A DNA stretch of 39,409 nt, taken from the NCBI GenBank assembly GCA_913063055.1, contig CAJXZK010000013.1, positions 1-39,409 on the forward strand, given 5' to 3'. The number at the start of each line of letters is the position of its first letter. Positions within the stretch are counted from its first letter, which is position 1. Source of the DNA: an uncultured bacterium. GTDB lineage: Bacteria > Cyanobacteriota > Vampirovibrionia > Obscuribacterales > Obscuribacteraceae. The position numbers and the translations under genes are program-made. Positions 7,735-16,318 of this stretch are shown one piece after another. The notes under the pieces are model-generated. The model saw only the letters and a program-made list of their open reading frames with translations. It was not told the origin of the DNA and made no database searches.

Positions 7735-8993
7735 GGCTGCGTTTCCTCAATTGCTTGTTCTAAATAATCTTTTTCGCTGGTGTATATCACTGAGGTTGCA
7801 TCTATTGTAGGGCTGATCGCCTGATTTTGAGCCATTGTTTCGCGCTCTGAGAGCTTTGCTTCTAAAGCTTGATCTGGTTTTCTTAGCTTTTCGGCTAGTT
7901 TATATCGTTCAGCGTTGCGCATGGTTATTCCAGCATTAACCCAATGAAGATAGACCCACCGTAGCAGAGGGATGAGAACGAAGAGGGTGCCGTAGGTTGC
8001 TAGTATGTCTGCTTGCCAACTGTAGATATGTACTAGACGATGAGCTGTGAAAGCGAGCCACCAAGTGCCAGCCAGGTTGAGTGTAGCGATGGCCAGTACT
8101 GGTCTGATCTGTTCTTTTGAAAGCTCAGAGAAAGGTATTTCATACTCTACCAAGGCTTGCGGGAGAAAGTTTGGCAGCACCATATTGGGCACTGCGGTGG
8201 GTCCAGCGCTAACTTGCAGCGAAGGAAAAAGATAGATTATTGAACCCGTTTCACTTACTTCTGGTCGGCCATCAAAGCGACAGAGTACTGGTAAAACAAA
8301 ATCTTCGCTATTGTCTTTTGTGGAAATTTCCCTGAGCATAAATGGTGCTAGCTGTTCTGCTGTCACGGCACCTTTATTGTCATGAATCAGTTGGGCGATG
8401 AGACGCCATTGTTTTTCTTCAATGTCACTATTGGGGCTCTTGTCCCCAAAGAGAAAGGAGAAGCAATTGATCAAGAAATTGTCGTTTTTGATTTGCTCTA
8501 CGGTGGTGCTTAGGGGTTGACCTAGCAGTCGTTTTGCCCTGTTTGGCTGCCACAAGATAAGGTCGCGCAAAATCAGTAAATCTAGAAACGGTTGTTTTTT
8601 GTTTTTCTTTTCGGTGCCAAAAGTAGTAACGAAAATTGTCAGCATGACTGCAAAAATCACTACTGCCAGAGAGGCCAGTAGTATTAAACCGAAAGAAATT
8701 TTCACTATGAAAAAACAGATTTCGAACAACAGTGTGCTTGCTTTTTCGGCAAATGCCCGCAAACCAGTGGCCAGATAATTGTTTTGAAAGCCCGGGCTAA
8801 ATTGATAGGCAACAAAGCCAAGCTTTGATACTTCGAGGTGACCGCCTACGTCTGAGGCCACTTCATTGAGCAAACGGTTGCTGTCGTTGAGTGAAAGCCC
8901 GGTCTTAGTTGCTACATCTGCAGCGCTTACTCGGCGGCCAAGCTGGTTGATGGCGCGAATCACTATTTGCTTATCGTCAGCAGGCTTGCTCAA
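7731..8993 (-). CDS. Winged-helix membrane protein of a cyanobacterial/plastid family
   Basis: A 420-aa protein. Residues 8-66 look like a winged helix (RAINQLGRRVSAADVATKTG). A hydrophobic segment spans about 88-123. A soluble middle domain carries 'FGDKSPNSDIEEKQWRLIAQ', 'GAVTAEQLAPFM' and 'LPVLCRFDGRPEVSETGSII' ending in YLFPSLQVSA. Further hydrophobic segments lie at about 300-360, followed by a charged tail. The middle motifs match what I recall of a family conserved in cyanobacteria and in the Arabidopsis protein At5g03900, annotated loosely as iron-sulfur cluster related; no function is proven. The TTG start at 8993 is supported by AAGAGGC seven bases upstream. It follows the transporter gene by 10 bp and overlaps the MOSC gene by four bases. 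Confidence 0.72.
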   Translation of the reverse strand: MSKPADDKQIVIRAINQLGRRVSAADVATKTGLSLNDSNRLLNEVASDVGGHLEVSKLGFVAYQFSPGFQNNYLATGLRAFAEKASTLLFEICFFIVKISFGLILLASLAVVIFAVMLTIFVTTFGTEKKNKKQPFLDLLILRDLILWQPNRAKRLLGQPLSTTVEQIKNDNFLINCFSFLFGDKSPNSDIEEKQWRLIAQLIHDNKGAVTAEQLAPFMLREISTKDNSEDFVLPVLCRFDGRPEVSETGSIIYLFPSLQVSAGPTAVPNMVLPNFLPQALVEYEIPFSELSKEQIRPVLAIATLNLAGTWWLAFTAHRLVHIYSWQADILATYGTLFVLIPLLRWVYLHWVNAGITMRNAERYKLAEKLRKPDQALEAKLSERETMAQNQAISPTIDATSVIYTSEKDYLEQAIEETQP

Positions 8994-9003
8994 GTTTTGC
9001 CTC

Positions 9004-10878
9004 TTAGTGACTGGCGGTAAGGGCTCCCAAGGCTTGAATGATGGCGATCACCGCGCACATTAATGACTCGCCAGCTACCGCACCAGAGGCCACCGGCACT
9101 ACGTATAAATCGGCGCTTTTCTTTGAAGCCCAGCGCCAGATCATGGCAATTAAAGCACCTAAGAAGAAGGCAAAGGCATTGCTAAATGGCATTACCCACG
9201 AAAGACCCAGGCCCATGGCTGATGGTACGTATGGTTTCCATTTCTTGCTAGCAAACTTATCGAGTAGGGCCAAAGCGATACCGATTAGACCAGCAATGAG
9301 CATGCCCCAGCGTGCAGTCACCGGAACTGTCTCAATGCCTTGACTGAGAGCCAGAGCAACTGATTTCCAGATGTTCACTGATGGCGGTTCAAAGGCTTCG
9401 AGGGCGGCTTTGTTTGGCACCATTAAGTACCAGGCCGGAACCACTGCTGCTACACCAAAGAAGACCCCAGCAAGCTGCGCTTGAAATTGTTTTCTAGCAT
9501 TGGCTCCAAGCAGGTATCCACTCTTGAGGTCGGTGAGCAAATCGGCTGAGCTTGAGGCAATATTGGCAGTGACCGAGGCGGCCATAAGGTTGGTGACAAT
9601 ATTCTTTGGAGCCATTACTGCCACGGTTAGCTGCGTAATTTTGCACATGGCACTCATTGGTGTCACGTCAGTTTCACCAGTGGCACGGCAGGCGACTAAG
9701 CCCAAAAAGAAGCTCATCACAATGGTCATTATTCCAACCAAAGGAGAGATGGAGAAAGCTAAATATTGCAGCGCTATGCTGGCGATGGCCAGGGGGATGA
9801 TGCCCCAAACAAGCCATTTTAGCGGTACTTCAATGTCAGCTAGAGGGTCTATATTTGCTGTGCTTGCCCCTTTCTTCACTTGCACTATATTCAGTGAGCG
9901 TAGAATAGTTTTCCATTCCAGGGCAAAAGCTGTGAGGCCACTGGTTACCATGATGGCTGTGCCGCTCCACAGGGCCCATTCTTTGATGATGGCTTTAGGG
10001 GCGCTGATTTCGTGGGCGTTGAGTGCTTGGGGCCCGAAGAATAAATAGAGCACTAAGGAGCCAACCAACATTGAAAGTGACACCCGCATGCCAACCAGCA
10101 TGCCTGCTCCAAGCAAGAGTAAGCTGGGCTCCCAGCCAAAGCCTGGTGTATCTTTGAGGTTGACCCCGAGGCTGCGACCGCCAAAAGGAATTAGCTCTGG
10201 GATTTTCAGATTGGCTTTGATCTGCCAGGCAAAATCACCTTTACCAAGAAAACCCACAGCGGCTCCTGCCACCAGGGCTGCCACTAGCGAATAGGCTTGG
10301 GTCACTGCTTCTTTACACTGACCATGCAGGCTCTTCAAAGTTTCTGCCGCGGCGATGCCCGAGGGAAATGGCAGTTGTTCGACGTTGATCATCTGTCGCT
10401 TCATTGGTACAGCAAGAAACACACCCATCATGGCTGAGACAAATGTCCATGGTAGTAGGGTTGTCCATGGTTGGTGCTCGCCAGTGATTAATAGCAGAGC
10501 ACCAAAAGCAATGCCGACGGTGGCACCAGTAGAGTAGCCTGCGGCCGAAGCCGTTGACTGCATGCAGTTATTCTCTAAGATGGTCATATCAGATACTTTG
10601 GGGAAAGCTATTCTGATGCCGCGCCAGATTACAAACGAGAGTACGCAAGCTGTGATTGCAACACCAAAGGCCCAACCGACTTTGAGCATGGTATACAAAT
10701 TTGAAATCGACATCAGCATGCCGAGCGCGCCGCCCATGAGCACTGCACGCAAAGTAAACTGCGGCACCGTGTCGCCTTGATAAACAGTTCTAAGCCAGAG
10801 CTGGTCAGTGCTTTCGCCAGGAATTTCAGGTTCGAGGGTGATACTGCCGTGATCTAGGGGCGATGACTTTTCTTCCAT
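9004..10878 (-). CDS. OPT family transporter
   Basis: A 624-aa polytopic membrane protein with many hydrophobic segments along nearly its whole length after a roughly 40-residue soluble start. FTLRAVLMGGALGMLMSISN (about 41-60), TILENNCMQSTASAAGYSTG near 100-120 and EQLPFPSGIAAAETLKSL (about 170-190) are hallmark patterns of the prokaryotic OPT branch, which carries oligopeptides or metal-chelate complexes using ion gradients. The size fits bacterial members. The substrate is unknown. Downstream of glutamate dehydrogenase by 58 bp, it may supply peptides to that enzyme (inference). Start ATG 10878 has only a weak upstream purine stretch (AACAAG). Confidence 0.9.
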   Translation of the reverse strand: MEEKSSPLDHGSITLEPEIPGESTDQLWLRTVYQGDTVPQFTLRAVLMGGALGMLMSISNLYTMLKVGWAFGVAITACVLSFVIWRGIRIAFPKVSDMTILENNCMQSTASAAGYSTGATVGIAFGALLLITGEHQPWTTLLPWTFVSAMMGVFLAVPMKRQMINVEQLPFPSGIAAAETLKSLHGQCKEAVTQAYSLVAALVAGAAVGFLGKGDFAWQIKANLKIPELIPFGGRSLGVNLKDTPGFGWEPSLLLLGAGMLVGMRVSLSMLVGSLVLYLFFGPQALNAHEISAPKAIIKEWALWSGTAIMVTSGLTAFALEWKTILRSLNIVQVKKGASTANIDPLADIEVPLKWLVWGIIPLAIASIALQYLAFSISPLVGIMTIVMSFFLGLVACRATGETDVTPMSAMCKITQLTVAVMAPKNIVTNLMAASVTANIASSSADLLTDLKSGYLLGANARKQFQAQLAGVFFGVAAVVPAWYLMVPNKAALEAFEPPSVNIWKSVALALSQGIETVPVTARWGMLIAGLIGIALALLDKFASKKWKPYVPSAMGLGLSWVMPFSNAFAFFLGALIAMIWRWASKKSADLYVVPVASGAVAGESLMCAVIAIIQALGALTASH

Positions 10879-10936
10879 CTTGTTGTTTTCTACTTTTGTT
10901 TTGCTTTTTTTTGTTCTTCTAATACTTTAGGTTAGT

Positions 10937-12217
<1,281 letters not shown>

Positions 12218-12245
12218 TTAGGTTTCTAATAGGTTAGCACCTTGG

Positions 12246-12278
12246 TTTCTTGCTCAGCTCAAGACTTAATGCAAGAAA
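12246..12278. repeat. Inverted repeat upstream of glutamate dehydrogenase
   Basis: TTTCTTGC (12246-12253) and GCAAGAAA (12271-12278) are perfect inverted copies 17 bases apart. A second imperfect inverted pair, CCATTAG and CTAATAGG (12215-12232), lies next to the ribosome site. There is no T tract in the minus direction, so this looks more like a regulatory site for gdhA than a terminator for the upstream NTPase gene. Significance is unproven. Confidence 0.3.
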
Positions 12279-12306
12279 GGCTGGTTTATGATCTTTAGAT
12301 TTGGGC

Positions 12307-12909
12307 CTAAAAGCTGCCCATTGCTACTGGCACATAGCCTCTGAACATATAGGCGGCCTGATGGGCGGCTTGTTCGACAGTCGTGGCTTTGCCTTTTTTC
12401 AGGGTGTCGACTTGGCTTTTGACAAATTCAATTCTTTCCACAGCTGGCATGGCTGGTACTCTAATTACTTTGACGTTTCTTGAGGCATAGCAGTGCTCCA
12501 AGATCACGCTGATTTCTTTGGTGAATTTGAGACTCTCATTCTGACGAATCTCATTGGCTTCGAAGAATGACAAGGGCTCGATTAAAAAGGCAACGTCATA
12601 CTGTGAGGCGTCTAAATTACTGAAGGCCGATGGTACTGGCAGTTTGTCGTGCAAATAATAGGCTTCACCGTCGAATAAGCCCCGGTCGAGAATGACAGTC
12701 TGGTCGAAATCGAGAATTGAGGCCTCGGCTGATTGCTGGCGTTTTAAGACTTCAGCCTGAAATTTTTGTCTGTCTACCCAGGGTAGAATGCGACCTTCTT
12801 TGATGATCTGGGTGGCAATTTCGTTGACTATTCGATATCCCAGTTGACCCAGGCCATTGACGATTGTGGTTTTACCGACCGACGGTCCGCCTGTGATCAC
12901 TGCTTTCAT
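12307..12909 (-). CDS. AAA_28-type P-loop NTPase
   Basis: A 200-aa cytoplasmic P-loop protein, counting from ATG 12909. Walker A is GGPSVGKTT at 7-15; VILDRGLFDGEAYY carries the DRG motif seen in the AAA_28 family (related to NadR-type kinase domains). LGYRIVNEIATQII matches the usual segment after the first helix. Members often phosphorylate small molecules or are described only as ATPases; no substrate can be assigned. A GTG five codons upstream (12924) is in frame but has no better ribosome site, and family members begin close to the Walker A strand, so ATG 12909 is preferred. It lies about 100 bp upstream of gdhA on the same strand. Confidence 0.8.
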   Translation of the reverse strand: MKAVITGGPSVGKTTIVNGLGQLGYRIVNEIATQIIKEGRILPWVDRQKFQAEVLKRQQSAEASILDFDQTVILDRGLFDGEAYYLHDKLPVPSAFSNLDASQYDVAFLIEPLSFFEANEIRQNESLKFTKEISVILEHCYASRNVKVIRVPAMPAVERIEFVKSQVDTLKKGKATTVEQAAHQAAYMFRGYVPVAMGSF

Positions 12910-13020
12910 GTTGCCAACACTCACTGTAGGGGTTTTCAGGTGCTATCAGGACTGTATGTTTTTTTTAGGCACTATACAAGGTGAGATTTCTCATATTTGT
13001 GGGAAGGCTCCCCCTTAGCT

Positions 13021-14064
13021 CTAATAATCTTTGCCAGACGGGGTCGCTTTCAGTAGTTCCCTCACTGATGGCATTGCCAATTCCGCCGCCGTTTCCCCTG
13101 CTTTTATGGCAAGTTTGACATCGCTAGTTTTGGTTGAGAGCACGGCAATGCCATTTGTGCGTGGCTGGATGATTAGTTGGGCCAAGCCCACCTGGGATCT
13201 GTCGACGCTGGCCAGCAAAATATTGATGACGCGCTTACTGACACTGCCAATTTTGCGAAAAGTCTTGCCGTTCTCGCTCTCGAAAGGTTCATCTATATTG
13301 ATGGCAATAACGGCTACTTCCTTTTCGCTTCCCAGTTCTTGCGCCAAGACCCTGGCTTGCTCTACCGGTAAATTGGATTGTATGCCGCCGTCTACTAGCA
13401 GAGCCATGGAGGGCTCGCCATCTTTTATCTTTGTATTTTCTGGGTTAGTTAGATCGAAAGGCACCGGCTGGCGCAGGGCTGGGATAGCAGAGCTGGCTTG
13501 GATGGCTCTGCCTAAGTCGCCACTTCTGATGACATAGGGCTTGGCCGTGAGCAGGTCAGAGCAAACGGCGCCATACTTCAATGGTAGGCTTTCGATAGCT
13601 TTGCTTTCGAGGGGCACCTGGGCATTGACATAGTTTCTAAAGCGATTGCCGCGGTAGAGGCCGTCATAGGGATGGTAGCCGAAAAGGTGAGGAATGAAGA
13701 ATATGGGCACTGCCATGATGCGCACCGGAATTGGCACGGTCAGGTAAGAGCGCAGGAAAGACTTTCTTAGCAGTATCTTTTCTATGTCATCGGCACTCAG
13801 GCCCGAGCAGTAAAAGCCACCGACGATAGCACCAATGCTGGTGCCAACGATGGCGTCAACTTTTATGCCATTCTTTTCCAGTACCCTCAATACACCCACA
13901 TGAGCGGCACCACGGGTGCCACCACCGCCGAGGGCGAGTACTAATTTCTTCTGTTGCCTAGTGGCTACGTCGGTCTGTTGGGCTTCTTTTGCCTGTAATG
14001 ATGATATTGATGCAAGACAGCTAACACAGGCTAGTACGATGCTGCGAGTAAGTCGGTATGTCAT
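13021..14064 (-). CDS. Patatin-like phospholipase, exported
   Basis: A 347-aa serine lipase of the patatin family (RssA/YlbK type). The oxyanion loop GGGGTRG is at 46-52, the nucleophile elbow GTSIG at 74-78 with Ser76, and the catalytic Asp225 in DGG, completing the Ser-Asp dyad. An N-terminal signal peptide (hydrophobic over about 8-23, SSLQA at 21-25) indicates export, so it probably acts on lipids in the envelope or outside. ATG 14064 is chosen over the in-frame TTG at 14073 because GGAG sits just before it. A Pro-rich insert (about 108-131: [15 protein letters not shown] and on) may contact membrane. The family hydrolyses acyl chains from phospholipids; the exact substrate is unknown. 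Confidence 0.88.
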   Translation of the reverse strand: MTYRLTRSIVLACVSCLASISSLQAKEAQQTDVATRQQKKLVLALGGGGTRGAAHVGVLRVLEKNGIKVDAIVGTSIGAIVGGFYCSGLSADDIEKILLRKSFLRSYLTVPIPVRIMAVPIFFIPHLFGYHPYDGLYRGNRFRNYVNAQVPLESKAIESLPLKYGAVCSDLLTAKPYVIRSGDLGRAIQASSAIPALRQPVPFDLTNPENTKIKDGEPSMALLVDGGIQSNLPVEQARVLAQELGSEKEVAVIAINIDEPFESENGKTFRKIGSVSKRVINILLASVDRSQVGLAQLIIQPRTNGIAVLSTKTSDVKLAIKAGETAAELAMPSVRELLKATPSGKDY

Positions 14065-14231
14065 AGTCTCCAAATTGACAGATTTTGCTAAAGCGAAGCC
14101 CCAAGTTTTACTTTTGTAACCGGTTTTATTACGCGATTGTCTAGTCTTCTAATATTAACGAACTTCAAGAATTGGCCAATTACTGGCCTCGCGCCGCGAT
14201 CTCGGTTAGAATCAATCTTAAGTATGAGAGA

Positions 14232-14259
14232 TTGACAACTGCGTATCATGCTATAAATA
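14232..14259 (+). promoter_or_regulatory. Candidate sigma-70 promoter of the desaturase gene
   Basis: TTGACA (14232-14237) is a perfect -35 box. It is followed by TATAAA (14252-14257, spacer 14) or TAAATA (14254-14259, spacer 16). The first -10 is the better match but the spacing is short. A start near 14265 would give a leader of about 160 nt. Confidence 0.45.
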
Positions 14260-14287
14260 AAGGACTTTGCAAGGTCTTAAAGCGGGC

Positions 14288-14351
14288 TTTCAGTTTCACT
14301 GAAATTTCGGTTGAAACCTTACCGGCGCTTCATCTTTGTTGGCGCCAACCG
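14288..14351 (+). promoter_or_regulatory. Hairpin-rich leader of the desaturase gene
   Basis: Perfect stem TTTCAG (14288-14293) with CTGAAA (14299-14304). CGGTTG (14308-14313) pairs with CAACCG (14346-14351), and inside the latter arm lies the 12-base palindrome GTTGGCGCCAAC (14338-14349). These pairings compete, as in leaders that switch between structures. Desaturase genes are often cold-controlled; whether this leader senses temperature is speculation. Confidence 0.35.
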
Positions 14352-14428
14352 GCAACTAGCTTACGAAACTAGTGCATGGACATTTAGGCAAGGGCATTAA
14401 AGGCAAAGAATATTAGGGGGCTCGCAAC

Positions 14429-15367
14429 TTGGATTTTTCAGCCTGGAACACTCCGACTACATGGGTGACATTCGCCGCTTGGTTCTGCGTTTCATACGTA
14501 TACCTGGCAATCGGCATTACCGGTGGCTACCATAGGCTTCTCACCCACAAGTCATACAAAGTGCCTAACTGGTTGAGATACTTCATCGTCTCTGGTGGAT
14601 ATTTCGCCTTGATGGGAGCTCCGATTTCATGGGTAGCAGTGCATAGGCTGCACCACCAGAAATCTGACCAACCAGGAGACCCCCACTCCCCTCGTGACGG
14701 TTTCGAACATGCTCTATATAAATGGATGTTCGATATGGAAAAGCGTCAGTCAGTTGAAGAAATCAGAAAGCAAGTTCCAGACTTGCTCGAAGACAAAGTC
14801 CTTTGCATGCTCGGTACTGATCACTCGGCTAAGCAAGCCCAGCTTTGCCTCTGGGTCAATATTGTTGCCCGCGTAATCATACTTTTGGCTTTCGGCCCTG
14901 TGGCCTTCACCGCTAATTTGATTGCTTCAGTGCTCGTCTTCTGGAGCCCACAATTCGTCAACACCTTCTGTCATTTGCCTAGCTGGGGCTACCGCAACTA
15001 TGAAGTGCGCGATGATAGCCGCAACGTACCATGGGTTGGACTCATGGCTATGGGTGAAGGCTGGCACAACAACCACCACGCTTTCCCTAAATCTGCTCGG
15101 CATGGCATTAGATGGTTTGAGTTCGACGCTACTTGGATGATGATTTCATTCTTCGAGAAAATTGGCCTGGCTACTGATGTAATCAGACCTACTCCAACAC
15201 TTTCTCCTGAGGAGATTGCCGCTGCCAAAGCAGCAAAAGCTGCTCGCGCAGTGAAAGAAGCTGTGGTCGCTCCGGTATCGGCTGCTACTGCTGAGAGCGC
15301 TGAGCTCGTCAATGTGCCAACCGAGGCCGTTGAAGCTGTTAAAGAGAAAGAGCTAGTAGAAATCTAG
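14429..15367 (+). CDS. Acyl-lipid/acyl-CoA delta-9 type fatty acid desaturase
   Basis: An integral membrane di-iron desaturase of 312 aa that introduces a double bond into a fatty acyl chain. The three histidine boxes are present: HRLLTH (35-40), HRLHH (72-76) and HNNHH (213-217, within GEGWHNNHHAFP), matching the DesC/stearoyl-CoA desaturase class. Hydrophobic segments flank the boxes. The TTG start at 14429 is the first possible start after an in-frame stop and has AGGGGG eight bases upstream. After about residue 260 there is an unusual Ala/Lys/Val/Glu-rich tail of some 50 residues, likely a flexible or helical cytoplasmic extension not needed for catalysis. Followed by a strong terminator. 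Confidence 0.92.
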   Translation: MDFSAWNTPTTWVTFAAWFCVSYVYLAIGITGGYHRLLTHKSYKVPNWLRYFIVSGGYFALMGAPISWVAVHRLHHQKSDQPGDPHSPRDGFEHALYKWMFDMEKRQSVEEIRKQVPDLLEDKVLCMLGTDHSAKQAQLCLWVNIVARVIILLAFGPVAFTANLIASVLVFWSPQFVNTFCHLPSWGYRNYEVRDDSRNVPWVGLMAMGEGWHNNHHAFPKSARHGIRWFEFDATWMMISFFEKIGLATDVIRPTPTLSPEEIAAAKAAKAARAVKEAVVAPVSAATAESAELVNVPTEAVEAVKEKELVEI

Positions 15368-15401
15368 ATACAGCAATTTCGCTCTAATCCCAAAAATCTG
15401 A

Positions 15402-15436
15402 GAAGCGCTTCAGCAAAAACGGAGCGCTTCTTTTTT
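15402..15436 (+). terminator. Intrinsic terminator after the desaturase gene
   Basis: GAAGCGCT (15402-15409) pairs perfectly with AGCGCTTC (15423-15430), followed at once by six T (15431-15436). This is a classical rho-independent terminator 35 bp after the stop codon. Confidence 0.88.
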
Positions 15437-15487
15437 GAATAGACTAGAATTGAACTGTAGTTTTCGATTGAAGAGGTGCTGGTCTAA

Positions 15488-15829
15488 ATGAGATTCTTAT
15501 CGGTAGTTTGTGCTCTTGCTCTGGCGCTGAGTTCTTTCTTCAGCACATTTTTGTCAGTTGAAGCAAAAGAATGGTCAATTGACGATCGTCAACAAGCCCT
15601 GATGCAGCAAATCAATGAAGGTCAGAAAGCAAAAGAATTGACTGTAAAAGAGGCTAAGAGCCTGCGCAAAGATTTGGCCAATCTTGCCAAGAAAAAAGCA
15701 AAAATGAAAGCCGAAGCTGACAAAAAGAATGTCTTGACCAAAGAAAATCAGACTGAGCTAGAAGGTGACCTCAATAAGATCAGTGTTGAAATTCAAAAGC
15801 TCAAATTAGAGAAGCGCGTGCAAAAGTAA
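15488..15829 (+). CDS. Small exported helical protein of unknown function
   Basis: A 113-aa protein with a signal peptide (hydrophobic over about 4-24, ending SVEA around 23-26). The mature part of about 87 residues is rich in Lys, Glu, Gln, Leu and Ala with heptad-like spacing, predicted mostly alpha-helical or coiled-coil (EAKSLRKDLANLAKKKAKMK, then a second helix LEGDLNKISVEIQKLKLEK). No family recognised. It has GAGGTG about a dozen bases before ATG 15488 and its own flanking terminators, so it is a single-gene unit. The repeated '-Q-K-A-K-E-L-T-V-K-E-A' style resembles short periplasmic proteins that bind envelope polymers, but no function can be given. Confidence 0.72.
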   Translation: MRFLSVVCALALALSSFFSTFLSVEAKEWSIDDRQQALMQQINEGQKAKELTVKEAKSLRKDLANLAKKKAKMKAEADKKNVLTKENQTELEGDLNKISVEIQKLKLEKRVQK

Positions 15830-15858
15830 GGCAATCCCAAGAATTATTTGCAAGAAAC

Positions 15859-15893
15859 TGAAGGGGCACCAGAAATGGTGCCCCTTCAATTTC
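15859..15893. terminator. Strong bidirectional hairpin between convergent genes
   Basis: TGAAGGGGCACCA (15859-15871) pairs perfectly over 13 bp with 15876-15888 around a GAAA loop (15872-15875), a stable GNRA tetraloop. It sits between the end of the small exported protein (+) and the end of the holin-like gene (-). T tracts on both sides are short (ATTTC on +, GTTTC on -). It probably terminates transcription from both directions. Confidence 0.8.
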
Positions 15894-15911
15894 AAAAAGA
15901 GTTAGATTCGC

Positions 15912-16298
15912 CTATTCGTATTGATGACTCTTAGGGCTGGTAATGACACCGATGAATAGCATCATCAGGCCACCCCAGAGAGCAGGTACCCAGCCATGAA
16001 TGGTTAGATAACCAGGCATGAGGTCGGCGAGCACTTTTAAGGTTATGGCTGGGATGAGCCAGAATCCTAAAATCCATGCCGGTATGAGCACGAGCAGCGC
16101 CAGACCGAAGGTGGTGATCGTGAGGAAAGTTGTCAGCACTATGGCTAGGGCCTCAACGATCCAGCCGATGAAGGCGAACACGAAGCCAGCGGCAAGAGCG
16201 CTGACAAAGCTGCCGTGGGTATCTATGCCTTTAATCATGGGGAATACCCAGTGAAAGGCAGCGGCAATTAAAACTAGTCTGATTAGGTAGGCTTTCAT
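15912..16298 (-). CDS. Small four-helix membrane protein, phage-holin-like family (superfamily IV)
   Basis: A 128-aa integral membrane protein with about four hydrophobic segments: residues 4-21, 32-58, 60-82 and 105-123. The pattern of a first helix, a Gly/Ala-rich FVSALAAGFVFAFIGWIVE helix and a PAWILGFWLIPAITLKVLADLMPGY stretch resembles the 'phage holin family/mycobacterial 4-TMS' proteins (DUF360 group) common in bacterial chromosomes. Despite the name, these are generally not phage genes, and there is no phage context here. Function unknown. Starts 20 bp after the methylmalonate-semialdehyde dehydrogenase stop, so it is likely co-transcribed with it. Confidence 0.7.
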   Translation of the reverse strand: MKAYLIRLVLIAAAFHWVFPMIKGIDTHGSFVSALAAGFVFAFIGWIVEALAIVLTTFLTITTFGLALLVLIPAWILGFWLIPAITLKVLADLMPGYLTIHGWVPALWGGLMMLFIGVITSPKSHQYE

Positions 16299-16318
16299 GC
16301 CTTCATCATAACCCTAAT

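Larger units (their letters stand above)
14065..14428. other. Intergenic region between the divergent patatin and desaturase genes
   Basis: This 364-bp gap separates two divergent genes and holds no convincing gene. A 66-codon open frame inside it (14172-14372) lacks a ribosome site and resembles nothing. It contains a promoter-like pair for the rightward desaturase and, downstream, a set of hairpins (separate entries). I see no clear promoter for the leftward patatin gene, though it must lie here. Confidence 0.6.

Noticed and set aside
9500..10048. 182-codon rightward open frame
   Set aside because: Antisense shadow of the OPT transporter, with no ribosome site or recognisable domain.
14172..14372. 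66-codon frame in the gap before the desaturase
   Set aside because: No ribosome site, overlaps the candidate promoter and hairpins, resembles nothing.
15912..16298. Evidence of prophage from the holin-like protein
   Set aside because: The family is widespread in chromosomes, and no other phage gene is present.
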